From a virus, in IMG/VR virus record IMGVR_UViG_3300031787_000083, positions 1 through 64,000 of that record: a stretch of 64,000 bases of DNA; one strand, 5' to 3'. Both the position numbers and the translations under genes were made by a program. Every line of letters begins with the position of its first letter. Within the stretch, counting starts at the first letter, position 1. Shown in pieces: positions 35,801 to 41,917 of this stretch. The notes under the pieces were generated by a model. The model ran no database searches. It was not told where the DNA came from and saw nothing but the letters and a program-made list of their open reading frames with translations.

Positions 35801-38800
35801 GGGTTGTCTAATGTTTTACCATCTACACCCACCACTTTAATCTTGCTACCAACTTGCTCAACCATTACCACAGCAATAGTTTTGCTAGGATCCACATCAC
35901 TAGTTCCTTTGATGTGATTCATCAATCCTTTTAGTCCTAGTTGTTCTTCATTTTTAGCTGTTACATATACACCACGTATTTGTTTTCTATTAGAAAACTT
36001 ATACATGTCAGCTCCAAACTTTATAGAGTTTTGATACCCAGGAAGTTGAGGAGTAGATATAGTGGCTCTAGGAATAATTAACTTGGTCTTTTTATTAACC
36101 TGCTCATACTCAGCAGCTTTGGCACCAGTTTGTTCGCCTGGTACTTCTGTATTCTGACTATTTAGAATTTCTTCATTTCCCTTCTTAATCTTTTCATCCT
36201 TAGCCTTATTCTTAAAATAGTTGGTAGCTGCCTTATTATATTCTGCAAAGATAGCATTAATTAACTCAGGGTTGTCTAATGAGTTAACAAACTCTAAAGC
36301 ACTTTGATCTTCAGGCTTTTGAACATCTTTGAACTCAGCCTTCTTTAACACAGTGGCAATAGCCTTATCCATGATGTAATTAACATCCTCATTTGAAACT
36401 AACTGGTCACTTATTTTAAACTGTCTGAACTGTTCAGGAGTAAGGAAAGTTACACTACCATCAGGAAGTTGAACTTCTAGTTCTCCTCCTAAGGTTTGTG
36501 ATAGTACGCTTATCTTTGGCTGAACTATTAGTTTACCATTCTGTACCAATACTGGTTCTTCAAGAGTATACTCTTTACCAATCTCTAACTTCTTCTCAAC
36601 AATTTTCTCTTTCCCTTTCTTCTTTGTTGGGGCAACTCTCTGTTCAACAGTAACTGGAACTTCTTCCTCTGCACCAAACTCTTCTTCCATTTCCTCATAT
36701 CCTTTAGGATCTTGCTTGATAGCATCATACTCTTGGATATATTTTCTTCTGTTTAATGAAAGGTCAATAACATCAGCTAGTGCAGTTTTAAGATCTTCTT
36801 TAACATCAGATATAACATCCATGCTATTGATTTGATCTAGTACAGTTTGTGTAGCTTGTTTGTTAGGCTCATTACCTGAAATAATACTTTGTAAGATTTC
36901 AGCAGTATTGATACCAGCTACATTTAAAATAGAATTCACTTGTGGAATACGCACATCATAGTTACCCACCTTGGCTGTGGCATATACAAGTTTGTCTATC
37001 ACCTTATCACTATATAACTTGTTACCTTCTCTATCAGCAATGTTAGAATATCTTTCTCTAACCATAGAATAGGTATCTTCTACCTGCTTGGCTAGAGCTG
37101 ATAAGTTGTCAAGTCTTTGAACAAATTGTTCTTTAGTTTCATTAGCATTAACTATACCATCAGCTACTAATTCCTCAAAGCCTACGTTATCCATAGCTTG
37201 AGATTTGTAGTAGGATAGTTCTTGGTTAACAGCATCTATCTTACCATACTTTACTCTAGGCATTAAATAAGATAGAGTGAAGTCATGCTCCATGTCTTTC
37301 TCAGTGAGTTTATCATTAGCTATGATAGCTGCTTGTCTTGCTTTCTGAGAACCAATACCAATACCAACATAGTTAGCTAGGTCTTTTAGAACAGCTGCAG
37401 AGTTTGTTTTATTCAATGCCTGTATTGCTACATCTGTATTTCTACCTCTTTCACCACCATATCCTAAAAATCCTCTTTCTCCTAATTCACCAGATTTACC
37501 AAACCCTACTCTTGTTCTTCCTTGCTCATCTTGGTATGTGCCTACATATCCAGCTTGTTGTAATCCACCAGACAACGCACCTATGAGGATGTTTTGCATA
37601 CCCTCTTTGGTATTCAATGTTTCATCTATACCATATTCAACTATGTTTCCCATTACACTGTTTGTGTTATTTAGGAAACTAGAAACATCTTTTTTATTTC
37701 TATATGCTCTATTGAAATAATCATTAACACCAGTTTGAATAGCAAACTGTGCACCTTCTTCAAAACCTTCTGAAGGAGATACAATAAGTCCACCAATGTT
37801 TCTGATGCCACTACCTATTTTACCAAGTCTTGTCTTTGGTAAGTATTTAGACCATTCTCCACCAACTACTGATTGCTCAATGTCATTGATCAATGCAGCA
37901 TCTGCTTTCTTAGAAGAACCCAAAATCTTTGGAAGTTGAATGTAGTTTGTTGCTGTGAGTAGCAATGAGTTCATTCCCCATGTAAAGTTACCTATCTTAT
38001 CTGCATAAGCGTTGATAGCATCTAGATCTTTACCTGTAGGAGTTTCACCATACTTATCTCTATATTCTTCGATAGCATTGTTTCTAAAGGTGTTCATGTT
38101 CTGAAGACCTTCTAATCCTGCTTCACCAAATGTACCTGTGGCAGATGTAATAATTCTGTCTGAGTTTCTCAATACAGAAGCTGCTGGTGACTTTAAATAC
38201 TTCTGTGCTACAGAGTTAAGTGCACCATCAAACGCAGCAAACTTTTGTAACCTAGGAGCTGCAGCCATAGATTCTTCTACAGCTGTTAGTGCTTCCAGAC
38301 CTTGACCTGCTTTGACTAACTTACTAGTTACACCCAATGCCTTTAGGGCTTTGCTCCACGCAAAACCACCTCCTATTGTACCTAATGAATACCCTAAGTT
38401 TTTAAGGATACCATCAGAAAAGAAGTTAGCTGTCAATAAATAATCAGGGGAATACCAGTTAGCATCAGTTTGCTTCTGGGTCATATAGTTAGGAAGTATA
38501 TCTTCTAATGCCTTGTATGAATCATCTAACTTCCTATTAATCTCATTATCAAACAATGAAGAGAATCTACCATCACGTACCATAGCACCTAAGCCATAGA
38601 CAGTACCAGCTGTACCAGAGATAAAACTATTGGTAGCTGTGCCTACAAACTTTAAGGCACCATTTCTCCACTGCTCTAGTGCACTCTGTTGTTGTGCATA
38701 CTTTTCTTCTAGATCAGTTTCATATGGTCTACTGCTTTTATATCTATTGCCAATATATATTGAAGAAACAGGAAGTTGAGGAACTTTAGTTTTTCCTGGA

Positions 38801-38991
38801 TCAGTATTGTTCCATATATCTTGAGGAGACATATCACCTCCAACAACACCCACCTTGCTATCAGTTCTAGAGAAATCAAGACTGATATCTGGAAAATTTG
38901 ACTGACCACCCAAGTTAACAACTTTTGGTTCAGTGGTAGGCTGCGTAGCATTAACACCTTCTCCTAAATTAATTATTTTTTCTTCTGGCAT
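26824..38991 (-). CDS. Giant crAss-like virion RNA polymerase fusion protein
   Basis: 4,055 residues. GSDFDIDKL at Asp3112-Asp3114-Asp3116 is the DxDxD metal-binding loop of cellular-type RNA polymerases, in the DFDID form seen in crAss-like phage virion polymerases such as phi14:2 gp66. The upstream part of the core (about 2670-2790) has ISLPAHRNFRIRSG, then KFALYPLSFRVL and DIDYVVFKSGRKVG. Before it, at about 2555-2665, lies an ASCH/PUA-like insertion (MDLILSGDRTRTTR, then VGKTIRM). At about 1540-1720 is a degenerate zincin (YHEVFEAVW, His1621-Glu1622, with Glu in place of the second His; LAEEF later). Residues 1-500 include Gly/Ala-rich hydrophobic stretches. gp66 has about 2,180 residues, so this is a large fusion. 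It is predicted to be injected and to transcribe early genes. Confidence 0.88.
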   Translation of the reverse strand: MPEEKIINLGEGVNATQPTTEPKVVNLGGQSNFPDISLDFSRTDSKVGVVGGDMSPQDIWNNTDPGKTKVPQLPVSSIYIGNRYKSSRPYETDLEEKYAQQQSALEQWRNGALKFVGTATNSFISGTAGTVYGLGAMVRDGRFSSLFDNEINRKLDDSYKALEDILPNYMTQKQTDANWYSPDYLLTANFFSDGILKNLGYSLGTIGGGFAWSKALKALGVTSKLVKAGQGLEALTAVEESMAAAPRLQKFAAFDGALNSVAQKYLKSPAASVLRNSDRIITSATGTFGEAGLEGLQNMNTFRNNAIEEYRDKYGETPTGKDLDAINAYADKIGNFTWGMNSLLLTATNYIQLPKILGSSKKADAALINDIEQSVVGGEWSKYLPKTRLGKIGSGIRNIGGLIVSPSEGFEEGAQFAIQTGVNDYFNRAYRNKKDVSSFLNNTNSVMGNIVEYGIDETLNTKEGMQNILIGALSGGLQQAGYVGTYQDEQGRTRVGFGKSGELGERGFLGYGGERGRNTDVAIQALNKTNSAAVLKDLANYVGIGIGSQKARQAAIIANDKLTEKDMEHDFTLSYLMPRVKYGKIDAVNQELSYYKSQAMDNVGFEELVADGIVNANETKEQFVQRLDNLSALAKQVEDTYSMVRERYSNIADREGNKLYSDKVIDKLVYATAKVGNYDVRIPQVNSILNVAGINTAEILQSIISGNEPNKQATQTVLDQINSMDVISDVKEDLKTALADVIDLSLNRRKYIQEYDAIKQDPKGYEEMEEEFGAEEEVPVTVEQRVAPTKKKGKEKIVEKKLEIGKEYTLEEPVLVQNGKLIVQPKISVLSQTLGGELEVQLPDGSVTFLTPEQFRQFKISDQLVSNEDVNYIMDKAIATVLKKAEFKDVQKPEDQSALEFVNSLDNPELINAIFAEYNKAATNYFKNKAKDEKIKKGNEEILNSQNTEVPGEQTGAKAAEYEQVNKKTKLIIPRATISTPQLPGYQNSIKFGADMYKFSNRKQIRGVYVTAKNEEQLGLKGLMNHIKGTSDVDPSKTIAVVMVEQVGSKIKVVGVDGKTLDNPTFDTAVFQVMPDPKFQWSEKFGGKSMFPQDTTEAEKNAIIKEYTEFANETLDSTDLNTFQIEASFGVPQTVLDAQGNPVKNVRTGAVAAGLIQESDLATKPVIYIPTLNNVAQRGSTSYANALGKIFLIAGNGYVPLQNKLHSEKEAEVIYQAISRLATIRFEVGDFNSAEAKRLGADRLFDWLRTVTYWGSPKNAASPNSVWFNADGPLELKLNISNDGTSYPFTPLSIEANKDAIVEKLQTMYNNVRSAYVSSELSNWNNSYEQILSVGADGKITTKKWKNYQSYLLSTSGRTGQETPLTVPYKEATPTTTNREGIYFVNTDTKEKYAGVINKATVAKKNIVIPVAPSPTAGFVMDGKTPNTIKNAQYGDIVFTVNGEELTTSGGKSGVALVQDASGKLVSQPAIEKLAAEKSLPIDKATSLLANSIYNKLTTPAAAPVAQPTPAPVATVAPVEEVATESDEAEITPSDEDLIRQQMNEMGDDAPFRVKVQQDTDKFEKEDWPKIEEFMKNNFPMIPLYRVKNIIRGLGGIEAWGMLRNGGIYVYENAEVGTAYHEVFEAVWKLFSSPEEKINITNEFRNRAGSFVDRVTGETVKYSEATDFQLKEQLAEEFRDFVQYGKVPMKPAKGQPFIVKLFNDLVNFIKSFFVGPQAARNTEELFKRMTTGFYSKQFPARQQLSYAKAGIINISDAFADRESETRIKGFAGQEVNDIMQQMTYEVLRRVVRPGGNIFNITNNTVSNEELKDALQKTALKSRKAAEKLIEKARKVSEQEGKAAEERYASIIDKSNSLWSRITNNWDALTEKHKEYLLSYNIEFDENNEAVVLEDKGKDETYSSAEKIDNFRKANSAIKLLLSTIPIVRNGDLVYTSINGAKLIPTSEVYMTIINRTYAATNPDEMLEALRQLAIDDENYRTLYERITRKPYDDGDPSYENLGEDHQLRLVNALWRLFNKQNPTVKNLYILDNGDVQVGDSNFTTAARQLADEFKNGIVSSVKNDTKYFEYSGLRKGYAPKINNQGKAVIGDFPTATLEEQVKFLNKLGIPFNIADVDQLDVDDKTRFTNATLGIKKSFTDLEVVSTLTGRTLSINGRLLELATIQAKIKNPEFDSVFYNVNGDATQTFIGVNALSNLHSALSKLSNISELANTPYAYLLTDTFAQNSVILNKMFDIAGNGDRIKDSENLMEPAWADGTINSTNAKKKQSSKLTYQERLIQEINMNLAGFYYNLVPGDSSLEHMVYMKNAVSKENVIEGYENGGINEIFKGYLISELNLAKEGRDVRNSKELRFFKAILGETLHNDIIEAEGTSEEVYAANEDRINAALAKYIADKTRQFKNTLYDYDIIKIDEEEPDVWTLTNLSMGKVMDDEDLMQHLEMLQINFMINNIELHKLLYSDPYQYKDELKRIKNFLSPRQSLAANSSELNAAMNNVYNKEFKEGEVGYIDFTRDYFRTVTMTDVLAVGDLPGYGKGGINKEEADSLTPIEQNFTDGQGGRKMQAKFAGKSTMDLILSGDRTRTTRANTDIQRMMQDYGLTNIEDLVGKTIRMTDKSGRVAYTRITNVVPFTKEYQDATWQKEGWEKSVTDRLVGQYPYAIEFELASEEEPFEETDGSGIISLPAHRNFRIRSGDWNSDEELQYRFDIRYEKAVKAGATPEQIKELLKSNPGVQSTYTPIKPIVSGNKGNGQLYNDIVLDKFALYPLSFRVLHEFNPDVNAIKLYNKMQREDIDYVVFKSGRKVGAQETFDPYDENDNFNEAPFTEKQLVNVPFSIMSTQSDVPSKEDGEVTRGSQITKLVTLDLMETGVPVDYKGGVEVWNRLSEDKKKEASPLYNEIKNNQYILEGMISLGFNNLLNSMGIKKVGEKFEVTDFSKAANTLRREILKREVNDNIADSLAGFLEGKVTLEATPAYQQIRNILYSIADREVISQKVNGGMKVQLPSTFMEENRVKKAGEKGYTSDVLKFYTNKEGQRVAEVMLSRWFDIDMSDQELLDYLNNTDEGQEILKGIGFRIPTQKQNSIDVIKVAKFLPKEFGDSVIIPSALVKKAGSDFDIDKLSVYLKNIYQDKNGDLRVIPYFGVGEKAIAKIKAMGLDMNTYELYKRSLENAYFKSLENLISSEENFEPLTTPNSADQLKKLSGEIVGKLGLAKIDYTDPGNMLDRRFMSRLRQAFISGKYAIGIAAVNQTNHSLNQRSNIFVDFDGMQDKLSDVDREWMGDGKIKFESYNTVEVNGKTYPSLSQVYNQGKQRISDILSQFIDGFVDIAKGPWIIELGMTPNVASTWMFLAKVGVPIKSIAYFMNQPIIRDYLRKIENSGYSWLFIDDFVKEIKADPKYAVGENYNFSKFTTIPNNTKLLETLGAKKLPNQDDRAQQQFMLDEFLKYAKMASQLFTVTQGSNFDTATFNDPYLVFKKQQQLIKAQKTIIASVDKNGNIIPGVDSILENSFLGVMANRLQDVRNAYAEILTSDNKNVRSVIEKVLLPYTDLPDGDFIKVAQKAVADLFDWAVQIDRKLNTQISEILLSDNNAARDINNFVVKVKNNKRHKLIDNQAIKLLEQLPSPTKGGVNNVKIKNKSNKVFDQNEIINGFRELKEYLGDDPLYGKIVRLAVLQSGLSKSPISYTSLLPYEDFEEVYNKTLSTLNKMPNLDDFYNLGVFQRNNWNNDDIVPYRKAKFKQNKNGDWFYANALNMKDQTIEDATNLGRIPQLMKLSSLARDANKDYIVYSWEIGSKEEKAEMRKRGDYSYIKKALFKKVYNGTSPLTTKNFYGTDVYTYKQINAWGDGIKANEFYNVVKTSVIPNGFEESREVEDADILEFFTYDEATGTDKETVTPPQTINESTNVIEGKISLPRRATKKTKFTIIRDNKEVEKEGYKLIIPEYPNANVYVSNEAIDQEGFIYKDDWRVEAGGLYITHIGSSTIDKAIAMFQQNVNNITNTEVLKKIQDVSNLFVGDPQETLTLQDGRAYTKLEIDGKLLKKLGYTPEEIGNILKEIC

Positions 38992-38997
38992 TCTTTA

Positions 38998-41841
38998 TTA
39001 TTTTAATGCAGCTTGTGCAAATTCTGGACCTAGTGATTTCAATTTATTTACAACAACTTCCAAGTTTGGATCACCTGGTAATGCTTGTACATTCCTCTTA
39101 CCACCATTTGCTGTAGAGGTATAAATATATGCATAGTACATATCATTAGCTTTCACTATATTAGCTTGCATATCATAGTTAGGATTACCTACCATTCTTG
39201 GGAATTCAAACTTTTCAAAGTATGAACCATTTTGTTTTAGATATGTAGAAACATCTCCTGCATCTAACATAGTTGTAGAGCCTAATGGATTTCTTCTTAT
39301 AGCACGTCTTACGTTTGTAATTTCATCTGACTCATACAATCCACTTACATCAATACCAAGACCTTTAGCTTCATCATCTGCAATTACAATAGATCCAGAC
39401 TTGTTAGTCTTTAAATCAGTTCCTAATATTTGTATAACCTTCTTTCCACCAGGACCTGTCATTGTTTTTGCTTCTAATGAAATATCTGCTAGATCTCCTT
39501 TAATAGCTTCTAACATTCCATCTAATTCACCTGAGACTGCTAAGTTCTTTCCAGATCTTCCATAATCAAGTGTCCATCTTCTAATATCATTAAGGGTTTG
39601 TCTGTCTGTTTCAGCATCACCTGTAAGGATAGGCATCTTAACATCAGGCTTGAAGAAGCTCTTACTTTGAAGAAGTTCAGCTTTTCTAGTTAATGCTTTT
39701 GCTGAAGCTTCAGTATTTATTATGTTATATACCTTTTTTAAATTGTTTTCAAAGTCACCTTTAGTATCCACGTTTACTTGATACCCTTTAGGGTTTCTTA
39801 AATAAACTTGATCTGTAAATGGTAATAGTTCTACACCTTGTCTTATTGTAGTTTTCCAATCTCTTAAAATACCTGAAGGACTAAGAGTACTGGTAGCAAA
39901 CTTATCTAATACAGTGGGAATTAAAAAAGCTTTACCTCTGCTATTTAATCTAGCTTCAGCAGCTTTGGCATTTTCTTTATGCACCTTGTCATCAAAATAG
40001 CCACCTACAGTGACATTACCTTTAGCATATATAGCTAGGTCATAGAAGTCTTCTTTAGTAACTATAACATCTTTACCTTGGAACTTCATTGGTGTATCTT
40101 TGATATCTACAGTATTGATCACCTTTAATAAATCAGTTCCTAATTCTTTAGCCACTGCTGCATCAACATCTGCTGCCTCCTGTGATATAGATTGGAAAGT
40201 CTTTTGTTTCTTTTTAAACAAATTATAAGCATCACCCAAAGCAGGAGGTACCCCACCTGGCTTTGTCTTTAATTCATTTACCACTTTATCAGACCATCTG
40301 TTTATAAAATCTACATATGGTTCTTTGTTAGCATTAGCAGTATTCTTTAAGATGGTTTCTATACCTTGCTCTCTTGTTTTACCTAATGCTATTTGTTTGC
40401 TTAGTGCCTGAATGTTTTTTGGATTGTTAGCAAAGAAGCCTGACCATACAAGTTCATTACCTGTAGTTAACATGTCATTAGCAGCGTTTGTTTTTACTTG
40501 CTCACTGTTTACAATTACATCCATGCTAGATTCATTCTCAGCAAACTCAAGACCTCGTTCATCATCAGGACCAGACCCAGGTTTTTTCTTACCAGTTGTA
40601 GCTTTCAATGCTGCTATTCTAAGATCATTTTCTCTTGCTAATCTAGCTAATTCACTAGCTTGGGCAAGAGCATCATATTTGTACTTAAGGTCAGCAGCTG
40701 ATTCTCTCATACGATTAGCCTCTTGCCATTCTTTAAAGTTAGCATTCCAAAGAGGACTTTCCATATTTTCCTTGCTCACCTTTACTGAACCAAACATGCC
40801 TCGTAAGTTATCTAGAGAGTTTTCTTTATAAACAAATCCTCTTACGTAGTCTGGGTTCTTGTAAGCTTCTTGTGCTAGTTTATCATATGAAGAATTAACT
40901 CCATCTAATTTACTTTGAAGCTGATCTATTTCTCCTTGTATGAGTTTCTTACCCTCATCAGTTTTTTCTAGTGTCTTACGTAATGTAAGTTCAGCTATCT
41001 TATCATTGTATCCTGTTGTCTTCTCATCCCTTTGAGCATACACCATGTCTGCAAGACCTTTCTCATCAATGTTTCCATAGTTGTACTCTCCTGTAATCTG
41101 AAGTTGCTTAGTCACTCTAGGATCAGAAAAGATCTGATTAAGTGTAGCTTTAACCTCTGCAGGTAGTCTACCCTCTTGTTCCATTCTTACCATGTAAGGA
41201 GAAACAACAGGAGTTTGTTTTATGATGTTACCTTTCTTATCTTTTACAATATCAAACTTATAGTTACCTTGAGCATCTGTTTCATACAATTGATCAAATG
41301 ACCACTTGCCTGGTTTAACAGCATCAAACTGCTCCTTAGCAAACTTCATGATGTCAAAGTGAGGATTGTATGTACCATTAAACACTTGTCCTGGTTTTGT
41401 AGAACTTAACCAAGGTTGAGCTTGTTTTTGAAAGTTTTTTATATTAGCTGGGTTTGATTTACCCTCATCTATATCTTTTTGGATTTTACTTAATCCACTT
41501 CTATATCTAGCTGTAGACCCTATGGCATTTGTAATCAATTGATCCTTAGATATTTGTGCTGTCATGCCAGTAACAGAGTTAACTAACTGTTGGTTAGAGA
41601 AATCACCAGCTGCCACTGTCTTTAACTTATTACCTAATTCACCTAGCTTTGACTGAAGATATTCTTTATCTACATCTAAATACACGTCTACACCAGCCAC
41701 CCTATCAATGTAGTTCTGGATTTTTTGCACACCTTGGTTGTACTGGGCCTGTTTGGCCATACCAACCTGGTACATCTCCTGAACTGGCAGTTCCTGGATG
41801 TAGGGGTTAAATTGAAATGATTTATCAGTAAACGATGCCAT
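38998..41841 (-). CDS. Large helical virion cargo/ejection protein candidate
   Basis: 947 residues, highly charged and predominantly helical. It begins MASFTDKSFQFNPYIQELPV and continues with long heptad-rich stretches (KIQNYIDRVAGVDVYLDVDK; KLIQGEIDQLQSKLDG). There is no signal peptide, TM segment or catalytic motif that I can see. In crAss-like virions the genes just before the RNA polymerase encode cargo proteins packed in head and tail and ejected with DNA; position and composition fit that. A promoter-like element just upstream (41846-41876) would give a nearly leaderless mRNA covering this gene and the polymerase. Confidence 0.65.
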   Translation of the reverse strand: MASFTDKSFQFNPYIQELPVQEMYQVGMAKQAQYNQGVQKIQNYIDRVAGVDVYLDVDKEYLQSKLGELGNKLKTVAAGDFSNQQLVNSVTGMTAQISKDQLITNAIGSTARYRSGLSKIQKDIDEGKSNPANIKNFQKQAQPWLSSTKPGQVFNGTYNPHFDIMKFAKEQFDAVKPGKWSFDQLYETDAQGNYKFDIVKDKKGNIIKQTPVVSPYMVRMEQEGRLPAEVKATLNQIFSDPRVTKQLQITGEYNYGNIDEKGLADMVYAQRDEKTTGYNDKIAELTLRKTLEKTDEGKKLIQGEIDQLQSKLDGVNSSYDKLAQEAYKNPDYVRGFVYKENSLDNLRGMFGSVKVSKENMESPLWNANFKEWQEANRMRESAADLKYKYDALAQASELARLARENDLRIAALKATTGKKKPGSGPDDERGLEFAENESSMDVIVNSEQVKTNAANDMLTTGNELVWSGFFANNPKNIQALSKQIALGKTREQGIETILKNTANANKEPYVDFINRWSDKVVNELKTKPGGVPPALGDAYNLFKKKQKTFQSISQEAADVDAAVAKELGTDLLKVINTVDIKDTPMKFQGKDVIVTKEDFYDLAIYAKGNVTVGGYFDDKVHKENAKAAEARLNSRGKAFLIPTVLDKFATSTLSPSGILRDWKTTIRQGVELLPFTDQVYLRNPKGYQVNVDTKGDFENNLKKVYNIINTEASAKALTRKAELLQSKSFFKPDVKMPILTGDAETDRQTLNDIRRWTLDYGRSGKNLAVSGELDGMLEAIKGDLADISLEAKTMTGPGGKKVIQILGTDLKTNKSGSIVIADDEAKGLGIDVSGLYESDEITNVRRAIRRNPLGSTTMLDAGDVSTYLKQNGSYFEKFEFPRMVGNPNYDMQANIVKANDMYYAYIYTSTANGGKRNVQALPGDPNLEVVVNKLKSLGPEFAQAALK

Positions 41842-41845
41842 AATA

Positions 41846-41876
41846 CAAAATTAATTTAAAATATTAGAATTACCAA
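41846..41876 (-). promoter_or_regulatory. Possible promoter of the cargo-polymerase operon
   Basis: On the minus strand CTTG-type -33 (TTG at 41874-41876), 20-nt spacer and TAATTTTG (41846-41853). The -7 element is exact; the -33 is weak. Transcription would start at about the A of the ATG at 41841, giving a leaderless mRNA. Confidence 0.45.
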
Positions 41877-41917
41877 GAGCTATAACAAATTTTAGTAATT
41901 CACTATAACTGAATTAG

